NCBI GenBank assembly: GCA_022826385.1
Contig: JAJDUZ010000037.1
Location: 1-64,000, forward strand
Length of the DNA: 64,000 nucleotides
DNA from: Silicimonas sp.
GTDB taxonomy: Bacteria > Pseudomonadota > Alphaproteobacteria > Rhodobacterales > Rhodobacteraceae
Direction of reading: 5' to 3'
Made by a program: the position numbers and the translations under genes. The number at the start of each line of letters is the position of its first letter. Positions within the stretch are counted from its first letter, which is position 1. Under the pieces are notes generated by a model, which saw nothing but the letters and a program-made list of their open reading frames with translations, did no database searches and was not told the origin of the DNA. Shown here one piece after another: positions 43,228-51,339 of this stretch.

Positions 43228-43997
43228 GCGGCCTCTCCTATGGCTTCGCCAAGCGCTTCCGAGGCGGCGCGGGTGTGGGCCGCGTATTCGGCCGAGGTCC
43301 GGAAGCTCTCGTGTCGCGGATAGGGCGTGTCGACTTCCAACTCGTGGATCACCCGGCCGGGACGCGCCGCCATGACGACGATCCGGTCCGAGAGAAAGAC
43401 GCTCTCGAAGACCGAGTGCGTTACGAAGATGACGGTGCAGCCGATGGCGGCCTTCAGCTCCAAGAGGTCATTGTTCAGCTTGAACCGCGTGATCTCGTCC
43501 AGCGCGGCAAAAGGTTCGTCCATCAGGATCAGGCGTGGCTTGGTGACCATGGCGCGCGCGATCGAGACGCGCATCTTCATGCCGCCCGACAATTCGCGGG
43601 GATAGGCGGTTTGGAAGTTCTCAAGCCCCACCAGTTTCAGGGCTTCAAGGATATCGTCTTTGACTTCGTTATATCCAATGCCTTTCAGGCGGAACGGCAG
43701 CCAGACATTCTGTGCAACAGTGGCCCAAGGCATCAGGGTCGGTTCCTGAAACACGACGCCGAGGTCGTCCGATCCCTGGCCGCCGGCCCAGTCGATCTTG
43801 CCACGGGTCGGGTGCATCAGGCCCGAGATCAGTCGCAGCGCCGTCGACTTGCCACAGCCGGACGGACCGAGAAGCGACATGAAGTCCCCTTCGTTCACCG
43901 TCAGGTTCATGTCGCGCAAGGCGACCACGTCGCCAGAAAAGGTTTTTTCGATATGACTCATCGTCAGCAGCGGCGGGCGCTCGGCGAGAGGGGTCAT
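43224..43997 (-). CDS. ABC transporter ATP-binding protein
   Basis: 257 residues: Walker A GPSGCGKSTAL near residue 45, Q-loop VFQEPTLMPW, signature LSGGMKMRVSIARAM, Walker B LILMDEPFAALDEIT and H-loop VTHSVFESV. It belongs to the SsuB/TauB/ThiZ group that pairs with NMT1-type binding proteins. The upstream gap to the binding-protein gene is 73 bases. Confidence 0.95.
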   Translation of the reverse strand: MTPLAERPPLLTMSHIEKTFSGDVVALRDMNLTVNEGDFMSLLGPSGCGKSTALRLISGLMHPTRGKIDWAGGQGSDDLGVVFQEPTLMPWATVAQNVWLPFRLKGIGYNEVKDDILEALKLVGLENFQTAYPRELSGGMKMRVSIARAMVTKPRLILMDEPFAALDEITRFKLNNDLLELKAAIGCTVIFVTHSVFESVFLSDRIVVMAARPGRVIHELEVDTPYPRHESFRTSAEYAAHTRAASEALGEAIGEAA

Positions 43998-44070
43998 GGC
44001 AGTCTCCGGGGAATGCGGCCCGGCGAGGGAGGAGGTTCGCCGGGCCAGACGCTTTTGCGGGCTTCGCGCC

Positions 44071-45072
44071 TTAGTTCTTCAGGTCCATACCCAGACCTTG
44101 GCCCACCCAAGTGGTGTTATAGGCCGTGGTCGGGTCGATCGTGTCCTCGATCACGCCGGCTTCCACCATCTTGGCATAGAAGTCGGCGACCTTTTCGTCG
44201 GTGATGACGCCGATGCCCATGGTCTCGGCGTCACCGCTGTCGACGATGCCATTCTCCAACATCTTCTCAATCGCATAAGCGATCTTGTCAGACGACATTT
44301 CCGGGTTGGCTTCCTGAATCAGGGCGTTGGCGGCAGCGTTGTCGCCATAAAGATAGTTGTACCAGCCCTTGATCGAGCCTTCGACAAAGCATTTCACCAC
44401 TTCGGGGCGCTCTTCGATTGTGCCCTGCATCGTCTCGATCGTGGTGGCATAGGTGGAGTACCCAGCGTCTGCGATCAGGAAGACGTTCGGTGTGAAGCCG
44501 CCCTCTTTTTCGACAAGGAACGGCTCGGACGACAGATAGCCCTGCATGCCTTTCTTCTTGTCAGCCAGGAACGGGGCCGGGTTGAAGGTGTAAGGCTCAC
44601 GCTGTTCGGCGGTGAAGCCGTGGGCTGCGATCATCCACTGGTAATAGCTCTGGAACCCGTTGTCGCCGATCAGCAGCGTCAGATCTTTCAGGTCGTCCCA
44701 GCTTTCAGCTTCGCCGGGATGCGCCACGATGACCTGCGGGTGCTTCTGGAAGATCGCCGCGACCGACACGACCGGCACGCCTTCCTTCACGGCCGAGAAG
44801 GCCTGAAGCAGGTCGCCGCCCATGTGGAAGTCGATACGACCGGCCAGCATAAGAGCACGGTTGTTCACCTGCGGACCACCCGGCAGAATTTCGACCGACA
44901 GGCCGCATTCTTCGTAAGTGCCGTCCGCAACCGACTGGTAGAACCCACCGTGCTCGGCCTGGGCAACCCAGTTCGTGCCGAACTTAACCTCGGTCAGATG
45001 GCCACCGGCATTAGCCGCCGTGGCCGCGATCGTCGCAGCAGCAGCGACGAGTGTTTTGGTTTTGTGAGACAT
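44071..45072 (-). CDS. ABC substrate-binding protein, NMT1/THI5-like
   Basis: 333 residues from ATG 45072, with AGGAGG upstream; the signal peptide is MSHKTKTLVAAAATIAATAANA. The mature part (LTEVKFGTNWVAQAEHGGFYQSVADGTYEECGLSVEILPGGPQVNN) matches NMT1/THI5 proteins that bind pyrimidine precursors, formylaminopyrimidine, riboflavin or similar compounds. It is the first gene of the operon. The 217-base gap to the divergent RidA gene should carry its promoter; no clear operator is seen there. Confidence 0.92.
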   Translation of the reverse strand: MSHKTKTLVAAAATIAATAANAGGHLTEVKFGTNWVAQAEHGGFYQSVADGTYEECGLSVEILPGGPQVNNRALMLAGRIDFHMGGDLLQAFSAVKEGVPVVSVAAIFQKHPQVIVAHPGEAESWDDLKDLTLLIGDNGFQSYYQWMIAAHGFTAEQREPYTFNPAPFLADKKKGMQGYLSSEPFLVEKEGGFTPNVFLIADAGYSTYATTIETMQGTIEERPEVVKCFVEGSIKGWYNYLYGDNAAANALIQEANPEMSSDKIAYAIEKMLENGIVDSGDAETMGIGVITDEKVADFYAKMVEAGVIEDTIDPTTAYNTTWVGQGLGMDLKN

Positions 45073-45289
45073 CCCCCACCTCCTGTTGTGTTGCTTGCCT
45101 GAACTATGGCGTTGTCTGTGCGCGTGACCATTTTGGGCGGCTTGCCAAGCGATCACGCTTCATGCGTTTGCCTAAAGATGTGACAGATGTTTCCGATTCG
45201 CACGAAAATTCATCGATTTCTTTTGCCTTGCTTCGGAAGGCATCGGGCCTAACCCTAGGGAAAAGACTGCCGCTTCAAGGAACGCGCAT

Positions 45290-45727
45290 ATGAAGTCACT
45301 GCTTCCCAAGAGCCTCGCGGCACCATTCGCACGCTATGCGCACGGTGTCGCTTTCGATACGCATGGCCGTCGCCTGATCCTGACCAGTGGCCAGTTGGGA
45401 ATGGAGAAAGACGGAACCATCCCCGAGGACGTCGAGGCGCAGGCAGATATCTGTTTCGCCAATGTCGAGGCGATCCTGGCGGATGACGGCGCGACCAAGG
45501 CGGACGTGGCGCGGATCAACGCCTATGTGACCGACCGCGCTCATATGCAGGGTTATATGGCAGCGCGCGACAAGTGGCTGGCCGGGGTCGATCACTTGCC
45601 GGCCTCGACGTTGGTGATTGTCTCGGGTTTCACCAAGCCCGAGTTCAAGGTCGAGGTCGAAGTGACAGCTGTTGTGGGGCAGACTCGACGGTTTTTCCGA
45701 ACGTTCTCGCGCAACGTCCGGTCCTGA
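45290..45727 (+). CDS. RidA/YjgF family protein
   Basis: 145 residues. The core (AHGVAFDTHGRRLILTSGQLGMEKDGTIPEDVEAQADICFANVEAIL) and the end TLVIVSGFTKPEFKVEVEVTA are typical of RidA-like proteins, some of which hydrolyse reactive enamines/imines and others carbamates or aminoacrylates. About 15 basic residues extend past the usual end (TRRFFRTFSRNVRS). It is divergent from the ABC operon and overlaps the SRAP gene by one base (TGATG). Confidence 0.88.
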   Translation: MKSLLPKSLAAPFARYAHGVAFDTHGRRLILTSGQLGMEKDGTIPEDVEAQADICFANVEAILADDGATKADVARINAYVTDRAHMQGYMAARDKWLAGVDHLPASTLVIVSGFTKPEFKVEVEVTAVVGQTRRFFRTFSRNVRS

Positions 45728-46338
45728 TGCCGGGGCGTCTGTTCCTGACGACGCCGGTGGCCGACATTGCGGCGCGCCTCGGCGTCGAGAACCGGGTGAC
45801 CGATGCGCCACCCAGACGGAACATTTCACCGGGGCAGGAGATCGTGGTTCTGCAGGACGGCGCGATGTCACTGATGCGTTGGGGCTTGATCCCGGTGGGC
45901 CGGGTGAACGCGAGAGGGCGTCCCGTGATGGAGACGATCATCAACGCCCGTTCGGAAACCGTATTCGACAAGTCGGCCTTCGATGGCGTCGGTCGCGCGG
46001 TGGTCCCCGCCGACGGTTGGTATGAATGGACGGGTGAGAAGCGCCGCAAGCAACCTTGGCGGCTACGGCCTGAGGCTGGGTTGCTTTGGTTCGCTGCGAT
46101 CACCGACCGATGGACGGCGCCGGGTGGCAAGATCGTGCCGCAGGTCGCGACGGTCACCTGCGAACCGAACGAGGATGTCCGACCAATCCATCACCGCATG
46201 GGGATCCTTTTGAAACAAGAGGATATTCCGATCTGGCTCGAAGGGTCCGAGGACGCCGCCAAGGCGTTGATGGTGCCGTTCCCAGAGGGGGCGCTGACCA
46301 TCGAGAAGGCCGATGACGTCGATTGGGACGCGGCCTGA
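45727..46338 (+). CDS. SRAP/YedK-family protein lacking the catalytic Cys2
   Basis: 203 residues from ATG 45727, coupled to RidA by a one-base overlap. SRAP proteins (YedK/HMCES) start MCGR and use Cys2 to form a thiazolidine link with abasic sites in single-stranded DNA. Here the start is MPGRLFLTTP: Cys2 is replaced by Pro2. The other active-site residues are present: N73 (IINARSE), E100 (ADGWYEW) and H155/H156 (IHHRMG). Met removal would expose an N-terminal proline. No in-frame alternative start restores a Cys. Confidence 0.9.
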   Translation: MPGRLFLTTPVADIAARLGVENRVTDAPPRRNISPGQEIVVLQDGAMSLMRWGLIPVGRVNARGRPVMETIINARSETVFDKSAFDGVGRAVVPADGWYEWTGEKRRKQPWRLRPEAGLLWFAAITDRWTAPGGKIVPQVATVTCEPNEDVRPIHHRMGILLKQEDIPIWLEGSEDAAKALMVPFPEGALTIEKADDVDWDAA

Positions 46339-46405
46339 GTGTCGCATTGCATCGTGCTCGGCTCTCGCTTACGCTGCAACGCAGCATTTCGGGCTGGAGG
46401 GCAAC

Positions 46406-47032
46406 ATGGCCGGCAAGATCATCACTGTGGCGCAGCAGAAAGGCGGCGCTGGCAAAACCACGATTGCGGCGAACCTTGCCGTTGCTCTCTCGCGTCTTGG
46501 AAAGACGGTTGCGTTGCTGGACACGGACCCGCAAGGGTCCTTGGGACGTTGGTTCACGACCCGGCGCGAGCGCGGCGAACCGGGCATGGGGTTCTCGACC
46601 GCCAGCGCGTGGGGCGTCAGTTATGAATGTGACAAGCTTCGCAAGGAAGCCGATTTCATCTTCGTCGACACGCCCCCCAAGATCGACAGCGACCTGAAGC
46701 CTGCCATTCGCGAAAGCGATCTGGTTATCGTTCCGGTTTCCGCCAGCCAGGTGGATGTCTGGGCCACCGAAGGCGTGCTGGACATGGCGCAGCGCGAAGG
46801 GGCCGAAGTGCTTGTCGTTCTGAACCGCGCCAAGGCGGGAACGCGCGTGGCCGAAGATGTGGACAAAAGCCTCAAGAAACTCGGGGTGACGCGGGCCAAG
46901 ACCACGTTGGGACACCGCGTTGCCTTCCCGGAAACCATGGGCACCGGAAAAGGCGTTCAGGAACGAGGCAAAGGTGTCTGGATGGACGAGATCGAGGCGC
47001 TGACCAAAGAGGTCCTGAAGCGCCTCAAATAG
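46406..47032 (+). CDS. Orphan ParA-family ATPase
   Basis: 208 residues from ATG 46406 (MAGKIITVAQQKGGAGKTTIAANLAVALS). The deviant Walker A KGGAGKTT is at 12-19, followed by DTDPQGSLGRW and FVDTPPKIDSD. No parB or centromere-like repeats are near, so it is not the chromosomal partition ParA. Orphan ParA proteins position large complexes or control partition of other cargos. It follows the SRAP gene by 67 bases. Confidence 0.9.
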   Translation: MAGKIITVAQQKGGAGKTTIAANLAVALSRLGKTVALLDTDPQGSLGRWFTTRRERGEPGMGFSTASAWGVSYECDKLRKEADFIFVDTPPKIDSDLKPAIRESDLVIVPVSASQVDVWATEGVLDMAQREGAEVLVVLNRAKAGTRVAEDVDKSLKKLGVTRAKTTLGHRVAFPETMGTGKGVQERGKGVWMDEIEALTKEVLKRLK

Positions 47033-47037
47033 TTCGC

Positions 47038-47592
47038 TTAGCCGCCAATACGACGAATGGTCGGCATGGCAGGAGCAGCTTCCTCGTCTTCATAGACCAC
47101 GAACGAAACTCCGCGGAACAGGATCGAATTCGGTTCTGTCGAGGCGATCACCTCTTCCGTCCACTCCGGTGAAAACACCAAGTCGAACAGCTTAGGTGCG
47201 GCGTGGACGGCGTTGTGCATGACCACGATCATTGCGGCGATGCCAAAGCTCTGGGCCGCTTTGAACTCGGCACCTTTGAAGCGCAGCATGGCGAAGAGCA
47301 CGAAGGAACAGGCAGCACCGATCCCGGCGTCAATCATCATCGTGATGTCCGGGTCGTCGCCCGCAAGTGAGCCGCCCATCATGTGAAACCGCACATAACG
47401 TGCAACGAAGACAGCAACCATGCCCAGCAAGGCTGCGCCAACGAGCGCGGCAGGATACTTGATGTTCTGTTTCCAATCCGGAAGGGGAGATACGTCGACC
47501 TTGTTGGCTTCCAGAGGGGCGCGGGCCTCGGCCACCCGGTTCAAACGTTCTTGGAACGACCCGTCGGGGCCGGCGCTGCTCATAGCGCTCAT
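47038..47592 (-). CDS. Membrane protein of unknown function
   Basis: 184 residues from ATG 47592 with AGGAG eight bases upstream. An N-terminal soluble part of about 45 residues is followed by two or three transmembrane helices (YPAALVGAALLGMVAVFVARYV; MMIDAGIGAACSFVLFAML; SFGIAAMIVVMHNAVHAAPKL) and a cytoplasmic or periplasmic tail. No family recognised. It is convergent with the parA-like gene, five bases apart. Confidence 0.78.
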   Translation of the reverse strand: MSAMSSAGPDGSFQERLNRVAEARAPLEANKVDVSPLPDWKQNIKYPAALVGAALLGMVAVFVARYVRFHMMGGSLAGDDPDITMMIDAGIGAACSFVLFAMLRFKGAEFKAAQSFGIAAMIVVMHNAVHAAPKLFDLVFSPEWTEEVIASTEPNSILFRGVSFVVYEDEEAAPAMPTIRRIGG

Positions 47593-47725
47593 ACTCGTTA
47601 CTCCTGTATTCGCCTCAATATTGTGGAAAATACGGGCGAAAACGGGGCAAAACTGTACCGAATAGCGGGTTTTACAGTGTTTCAGCGCACCGGCGAAACA
47701 GGGCTTCTGGGCGAAGTATGAACGG

Positions 47726-48349
47726 TCAGGGACGCGGTATTGGCGTTGTCACTTTCGGCACGTCATAGCCTTTCTGCACGGCCGGGCGGTCGGCAATGCG
47801 CAAGTACCAGTCACGCACGTTCGGATATGCCTCCAGATCGATTTGCTGCCATTCAAAGCGGCTGGCCCAGGGCCAGGTTGCCATGTCGACGATCGAATAT
47901 TCGCCCAATATGAAGTCGCGCCCCTCGAGCCGTTTGTCGAGCACGCCATAAAGGCGTTTCGCCTCGGTCCCGTAGCGTTCCTCGGCATAGTCCGACGTGC
48001 CCGCCTTGAACTTCAGGAAGTGATGCGCTTGTCCCAGCATCGGCCCGAACCCGGCCATTTGCCACATCAGCCATTCCATCGCTTCCCAACGTTGTGCATC
48101 CGGCAGGAACTGCCCGGTCTTCTCCGCCAGCCAGAGCAGGATGGCGCCGCTCTCCATCAGGTGAAACCCGGTCTCGCGCTCACGAATTGCCGGAATTTTG
48201 TTGTTTGGCGAAATAGCCAGAAAGTCCGGTGCGAATTGGTCGTCTTTTCCGATGTCGATCACGTGCGCTTCATAGGGCAGCCCCATTTCCTCGAGTGCGA
48301 TCGACACTTTTCGACCGTTTGGCGTCGTCCAAGTATAGAGATCGATCAT
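47726..48349 (-). CDS. Glutathione S-transferase (YfcG/YghU-like)
   Basis: 207 residues from ATG 48349 (MIDLYTWTTPNGRKVSIALEEMGLPYEAHVIDIGKDDQF). The TTPNGRKVSIALEE start and SPNNKIPAI, ESGAILLWLAE motifs match the disulfide-reducing YfcG/YghU group rather than maleylacetoacetate isomerase. It overlaps the upstream EamA gene by four bases (ATGA). Confidence 0.9.
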   Translation of the reverse strand: MIDLYTWTTPNGRKVSIALEEMGLPYEAHVIDIGKDDQFAPDFLAISPNNKIPAIRERETGFHLMESGAILLWLAEKTGQFLPDAQRWEAMEWLMWQMAGFGPMLGQAHHFLKFKAGTSDYAEERYGTEAKRLYGVLDKRLEGRDFILGEYSIVDMATWPWASRFEWQQIDLEAYPNVRDWYLRIADRPAVQKGYDVPKVTTPIPRP

Positions 48350-49254
48350 GCAGGCTTCTCCTTCGTGTTGCGCAGCATTGCTTCGCGGATGGCGATGAAT
48401 GTGGTGGCGGCCACGATGACGGCCCCGCCGAGGATCACCCAGCCGTCCGCCGGTTCGGCAAAAAGGAACGCGCCGGTCAAAACCGACCAGACCAACTGCA
48501 GGAAGACAACGGGTTGCGTGACGGAAACGGGGGCCTCGGCAAACGCCAATGTCATGGTGTAGTGGCCAAGGGTCGCAAAGCTGGCGACGACGAACATCCA
48601 GAAGACCTGGCTTAAGGTCGGCGTGACCCATACAGCGGCCGCAAACGGCAACAGACAAACCGTCACGGTGATGGACAGCATTGCAACCACGACAACCGCC
48701 GAGACTTCGTCTGCCATGCGTTTGGCCGTGAGATAACTGACGGCAAACAGCATGGCGGCGCCGATCATGGCGATATGCCCGTCTGTCAGCTCGCGAAACC
48801 CGGGTCGCAGGATGATGAGCGCGCCGACGAAGCCTGCCACGATGGCCAGAATACGTCGGCTGGCCAATCGTTCGCCAAGGAACAGGGCAGCTCCGATCGT
48901 GATGTAGATGGGGGTCATGTAATTCATCGCCGTGACTTCAGCGATGGTGATCCGCGTCATGGCGTGGAACCAAAGGATAATCGCCAAACTATGGGCCAGG
49001 CCCCGGATCCAGAAAAGTTTCTTCTGGCGTGTGCTCAGATGTGCCGCGCGCAACGGTTTCAACATCGGGATCAGGAATACGATCCCAAGGACGTATCTGA
49101 GGAACGCGCTTTCTGCCGCTGGCAGCCCTTGTGCGCCGTGCTTGACGGTGGCGGTGACGGCGACGAACAGGACACCGGTGACGATCATCCAGAAGATCGC
49201 GCGGCCCGGTCGCGTCGTGCGCGCGGTGCTGAGCGGAGGTTGGGGTTCGGCCAT
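48346..49254 (-). CDS. EamA/DMT family transporter
   Basis: 302 residues with ten predicted transmembrane helices in two EamA repeats (first around AIFWMIVTGVLFVAVTATVKH, second around AMLFAVSYLTAKRMAD). Such proteins export metabolites or amino acids; the substrate cannot be inferred. Coupled by overlap to the GST gene, possibly a detoxification pair. Confidence 0.9.
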   Translation of the reverse strand: MAEPQPPLSTARTTRPGRAIFWMIVTGVLFVAVTATVKHGAQGLPAAESAFLRYVLGIVFLIPMLKPLRAAHLSTRQKKLFWIRGLAHSLAIILWFHAMTRITIAEVTAMNYMTPIYITIGAALFLGERLASRRILAIVAGFVGALIILRPGFRELTDGHIAMIGAAMLFAVSYLTAKRMADEVSAVVVVAMLSITVTVCLLPFAAAVWVTPTLSQVFWMFVVASFATLGHYTMTLAFAEAPVSVTQPVVFLQLVWSVLTGAFLFAEPADGWVILGGAVIVAATTFIAIREAMLRNTKEKPA

Positions 49255-49305
49255 ACCTCTTCATGCGCTGCCGTGCACAGAGGTGCAATCAAAGATCGGT
49301 CACGC

Positions 49306-49374
49306 TCAGATCATCGCCCAATCGTCGAAGGTCCAAGGGGGTGGTGATTTGGTCTCTTGGATCGGCTCGCTCAT
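49306..49374 (-). CDS. 22-residue small protein
   Basis: ATG 49374 is preceded by AAAGGAGAAGACCA, a strong Shine-Dalgarno with good spacing. The peptide is acidic at the start, then Pro/Trp-rich: MSEPIQETKS, then PPPWTFDDWAMI and a stop. It lies 51 bases upstream of the EamA transporter gene on the same strand, so it could be a leader peptide or an independent small protein. There is no repeated residue that would suggest classical attenuation. Confidence 0.55.
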   Translation of the reverse strand: MSEPIQETKSPPPWTFDDWAMI

Positions 49375-49468
49375 TGGTCTTCTCCTTTCATGGATAAGAC
49401 CTGTGACCGAAGCCCGCGATGATCCAGTCTTGTGACGGGACCGTGACGAGACGTGAGTGCAAAACGCA

Positions 49469-49496
49469 CTGGCCGCACCCGATTGGGCGCGGCCAG
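49469..49496 (-). terminator. Probable terminator of the first cold-shock gene
   Basis: CTGGCCGC and GCGGCCAG form an 8-bp stem extended by CCC/GGG after one mismatch, loop of four bases. Read on the minus strand, it is followed by TGCGTTTTG, a short T run. It lies 34 bases after the csp stop codon. Confidence 0.6.
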
Positions 49497-49529
49497 CACA
49501 GCTTCAACGGATAAAATTCCGTATGAAAA

Positions 49530-49736
49530 TCAGAGAAGTGAAAGGTTCTCGGCGCTTTCGCGGCCATCGCGACCAGCGGCGAGTTCGTAGCTGACTTTCT
49601 GGTCGTCGGCGAGGCCGGTCAGACCGGAACGCTCGACAGCCGAGATGTGCACGAACACGTCTTTGCCGCCTTCTTCAGGCGCAATAAAGCCATAACCTTT
49701 GGTGGTGTTGAACCATTTCACGGTGCCATTAGGCAT
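49530..49736 (-). CDS. Cold-shock protein (CspA family), copy 1
   Basis: 68 residues from ATG 49736 (MPNGTVKWFNTTKGYGFIAP). RNP1 KGYGFI and RNP2 DVFVHI are intact, so it should bind single-stranded RNA/DNA as an RNA chaperone. The Shine-Dalgarno TAGGGAGA lies eleven bases upstream and is exactly complementary to a leader segment about 65 bases further 5'. It differs from copy 2 (1.5 kb away) at about ten positions. Confidence 0.96.
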   Translation of the reverse strand: MPNGTVKWFNTTKGYGFIAPEEGGKDVFVHISAVERSGLTGLADDQKVSYELAAGRDGRESAENLSLL

Positions 49737-49800
49737 TTTGGGATTCTCCCTACAAATCAATCCGTTCGCGACATGCAACGGGGCGGCCAGGTATTCTAGT

Positions 49801-49834
49801 TCGAGACTGAGGCCGCTTAGGGAGACAGGGTCGA
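49801..49834 (-). promoter_or_regulatory. Conserved csp mRNA leader element, copy 1, with anti-Shine-Dalgarno
   Basis: On the + strand it reads TCGA, GACTGAGGCCG, CTTAGGGAGACAGG, GTCGA. In the mRNA, the segment TCTCCCTA (from 49818-49825) is the exact complement of the csp Shine-Dalgarno TAGGGAGA (from 49745-49752). The same element, with small insertions, lies upstream of the second csp gene. It probably begins near the transcript 5' end, since a CTATCT-like -10 lies just upstream. Confidence 0.75.
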
Positions 49835-50024
49835 GGTAGAAGATAGCACCCGTCACGTAGGCACTAATACAGAGTTACGCAAGAGAAGAAGAAAGTTAAC
49901 GCGCGTTTAAAATCAATACCCTAGCGGGTTTCAACCGATTGTGAATACCGTTTTGGTGGCGCGGCCCAACAGCTTTCCGTTCCCCGGTGGCTTTGCTAGC
50001 GTCGCGGCGGAACGGGGGGCACGC

Positions 50025-50486
50025 ATGATACTGACAGGCATACTCATGGGGCTGGCGGGAACGCTGGCAATGGACATCTGGGCGCTGGTGCTGGGCGCAC
50101 TGGGCCAGCCGAAACCCAACTGGGCGATGCCGGGCCGCTGGCTGGGGCATGTGGCCCGGGGCCGGGTCTTTCACGACGACATCGGCGCAGCGGAACCGGT
50201 GGCCGGTGAGTTGAGCCTGGGCTGGGCGCTGCATTACGGGGTCGGCGTGCTCTATGGCGTGGTCTTCGTGCTGCTTGCGGGGCCGGGCTGGGTCGAGAGC
50301 CCGACCTTCCTGCCCCTCTGGGCGTTCTCGCTTCTGACCATCGCGGCCGGGTGGTTCCTGTTGCAGCCGGGCATGGGCTTGGGCTGGGCCGCGTCGCGCA
50401 CGCCGTCGCCGGGACGCGTGCGGGCGATGGGGCTGGTGGCGCATACGGTATTTGCGGTGGGGATGTGGGTGGGCGCGGTTCTTTAA
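50025..50486 (+). CDS. DUF2938 family membrane protein
   Basis: 153 residues from ATG 50025 (MILTGILMGLAGTLAMDIWALVLGALGQPKPNWAMPGRW). Four to five transmembrane helices. The N-terminal GxxGTLAMDxWA and GRW motifs and the length match DUF2938. The open frame upstream to 49941 is not supported. Function unknown. Confidence 0.85.
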   Translation: MILTGILMGLAGTLAMDIWALVLGALGQPKPNWAMPGRWLGHVARGRVFHDDIGAAEPVAGELSLGWALHYGVGVLYGVVFVLLAGPGWVESPTFLPLWAFSLLTIAAGWFLLQPGMGLGWAASRTPSPGRVRAMGLVAHTVFAVGMWVGAVL

Positions 50487-50594
50487 GCCATCCAAATATC
50501 CAATACCGCCACCCCAACCCCCATGTGACGCGCATCACTTATCCGACTGCGCGCACCCGCCATGCTGGCCTCGACAACCCAAGAGGAGACCCGC

Positions 50595-50999
50595 ATGACC
50601 CTGACAAGTTCAATTACCTGTGACTTCGAATGCGCCAAGCCCGGGCGCAATTCCCGCGCCCTGTCCAAGGGCGGCAAGCCGATGCCGCTGCACAGCGACA
50701 TGGCGATCAATGGCTCGCGCGATCTGTCGGCCATCGTGAAGGGCAAGTCGGGGGCTTGTGTGTATAGCGTGACGTTCACCAATTCCTCGAACCCGATTTA
50801 CAAGTACCAGATGCTGGTGGATGCGCAGGGGCCGAAGGGGGTTGGCAGCGGATCGCTGCACCTTCTGTTCGAGGATGAGACCCGCGACGGCTATAAGCTG
50901 GCGATCACTTCGAGCACGCGGAAGCGGCATACGGTGAACTTCAACTCGTCGCGGCCCGGTATCGTGCGCTTTGACTGGGGCGACAAGATCATCCGCTAG
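50595..50999 (+). CDS. Hypothetical protein, beta-rich, unknown
   Basis: 134 residues from ATG 50595 with AAGAGGAGA upstream. No signal peptide or membrane helix. Alternating hydrophobic pattern (CVYSVTFTNSSNPIYKYQMLVD; YKLAITSSTRKRHTVNFN) suggests a beta sandwich. Not recognised. Followed by a strong terminator shared with the convergent second csp gene. Confidence 0.72.
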   Translation: MTLTSSITCDFECAKPGRNSRALSKGGKPMPLHSDMAINGSRDLSAIVKGKSGACVYSVTFTNSSNPIYKYQMLVDAQGPKGVGSGSLHLLFEDETRDGYKLAITSSTRKRHTVNFNSSRPGIVRFDWGDKIIR

Positions 51000-51021
51000 G
51001 GCAGGAGCAAAGGGGCGTGAA

Positions 51022-51049
51022 AAAGGCGCGCGATGATCCGCGCGCCTTT
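51022..51049. terminator. Bidirectional rho-independent terminator
   Basis: AAAGGCGCGCG (51022-51032), loop ATGATC, CGCGCGCCTTT (51039-51049). An 11-bp perfect stem with short A/T edges between convergent genes. Confidence 0.85.
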
Positions 51050-51070
51050 GGATCGGTACTTGGCGCGGGC

Positions 51071-51277
51071 TTAGATCAGCGCGAGGTTTTCGGCGCTCTC
51101 GCGGCCGTCGCGGCCGGCTTGCACGTCAAACGTGACCTTCTGGTTGTCGGCGAGGCCGGTGAGGCCCGAACGCTCGACAGCGCTGATGTGGACGAACACG
51201 TCCTTGCCGCCCTCGTCCGGTGCGATGAAGCCGAAGCCTTTGGTGGTGTTGAACCATTTCACTGTGCCGTTGGCCAT
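51071..51277 (-). CDS. Cold-shock protein (CspA family), copy 2
   Basis: 68 residues from ATG 51277 (MANGTVKWFNTTKGFGFIAP), with RNP1 KGFGFI and RNP2 DVFVHI. AGGAG lies seven bases before the ATG. The leader about 60-100 bases upstream repeats the element seen before copy 1, and its GTCTCC can pair with GGAGAC of the ribosome binding site. Likely the same regulation as copy 1. Confidence 0.96.
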   Translation of the reverse strand: MANGTVKWFNTTKGFGFIAPDEGGKDVFVHISAVERSGLTGLADNQKVTFDVQAGRDGRESAENLALI

Positions 51278-51339
51278 GTGAAGTCTCCTGAATAGAATGC
51301 TGCCCGCGGAATGCGGCAACCCGGCTTGGTCGGTCTTGA

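Noticed and set aside
46406-47032. Chromosome or plasmid partition locus
   Set aside because: No parB-like gene, parS-like repeats or replication gene is near the ParA-family ATPase.
47726-48349. GST as the missing maleylacetoacetate isomerase
   Set aside because: The N-terminus (TTPNGRKVSIALEE) fits YfcG/YghU rather than the zeta-class SSxxxR motif, and the gene is 12 kb from hmgA in another unit.
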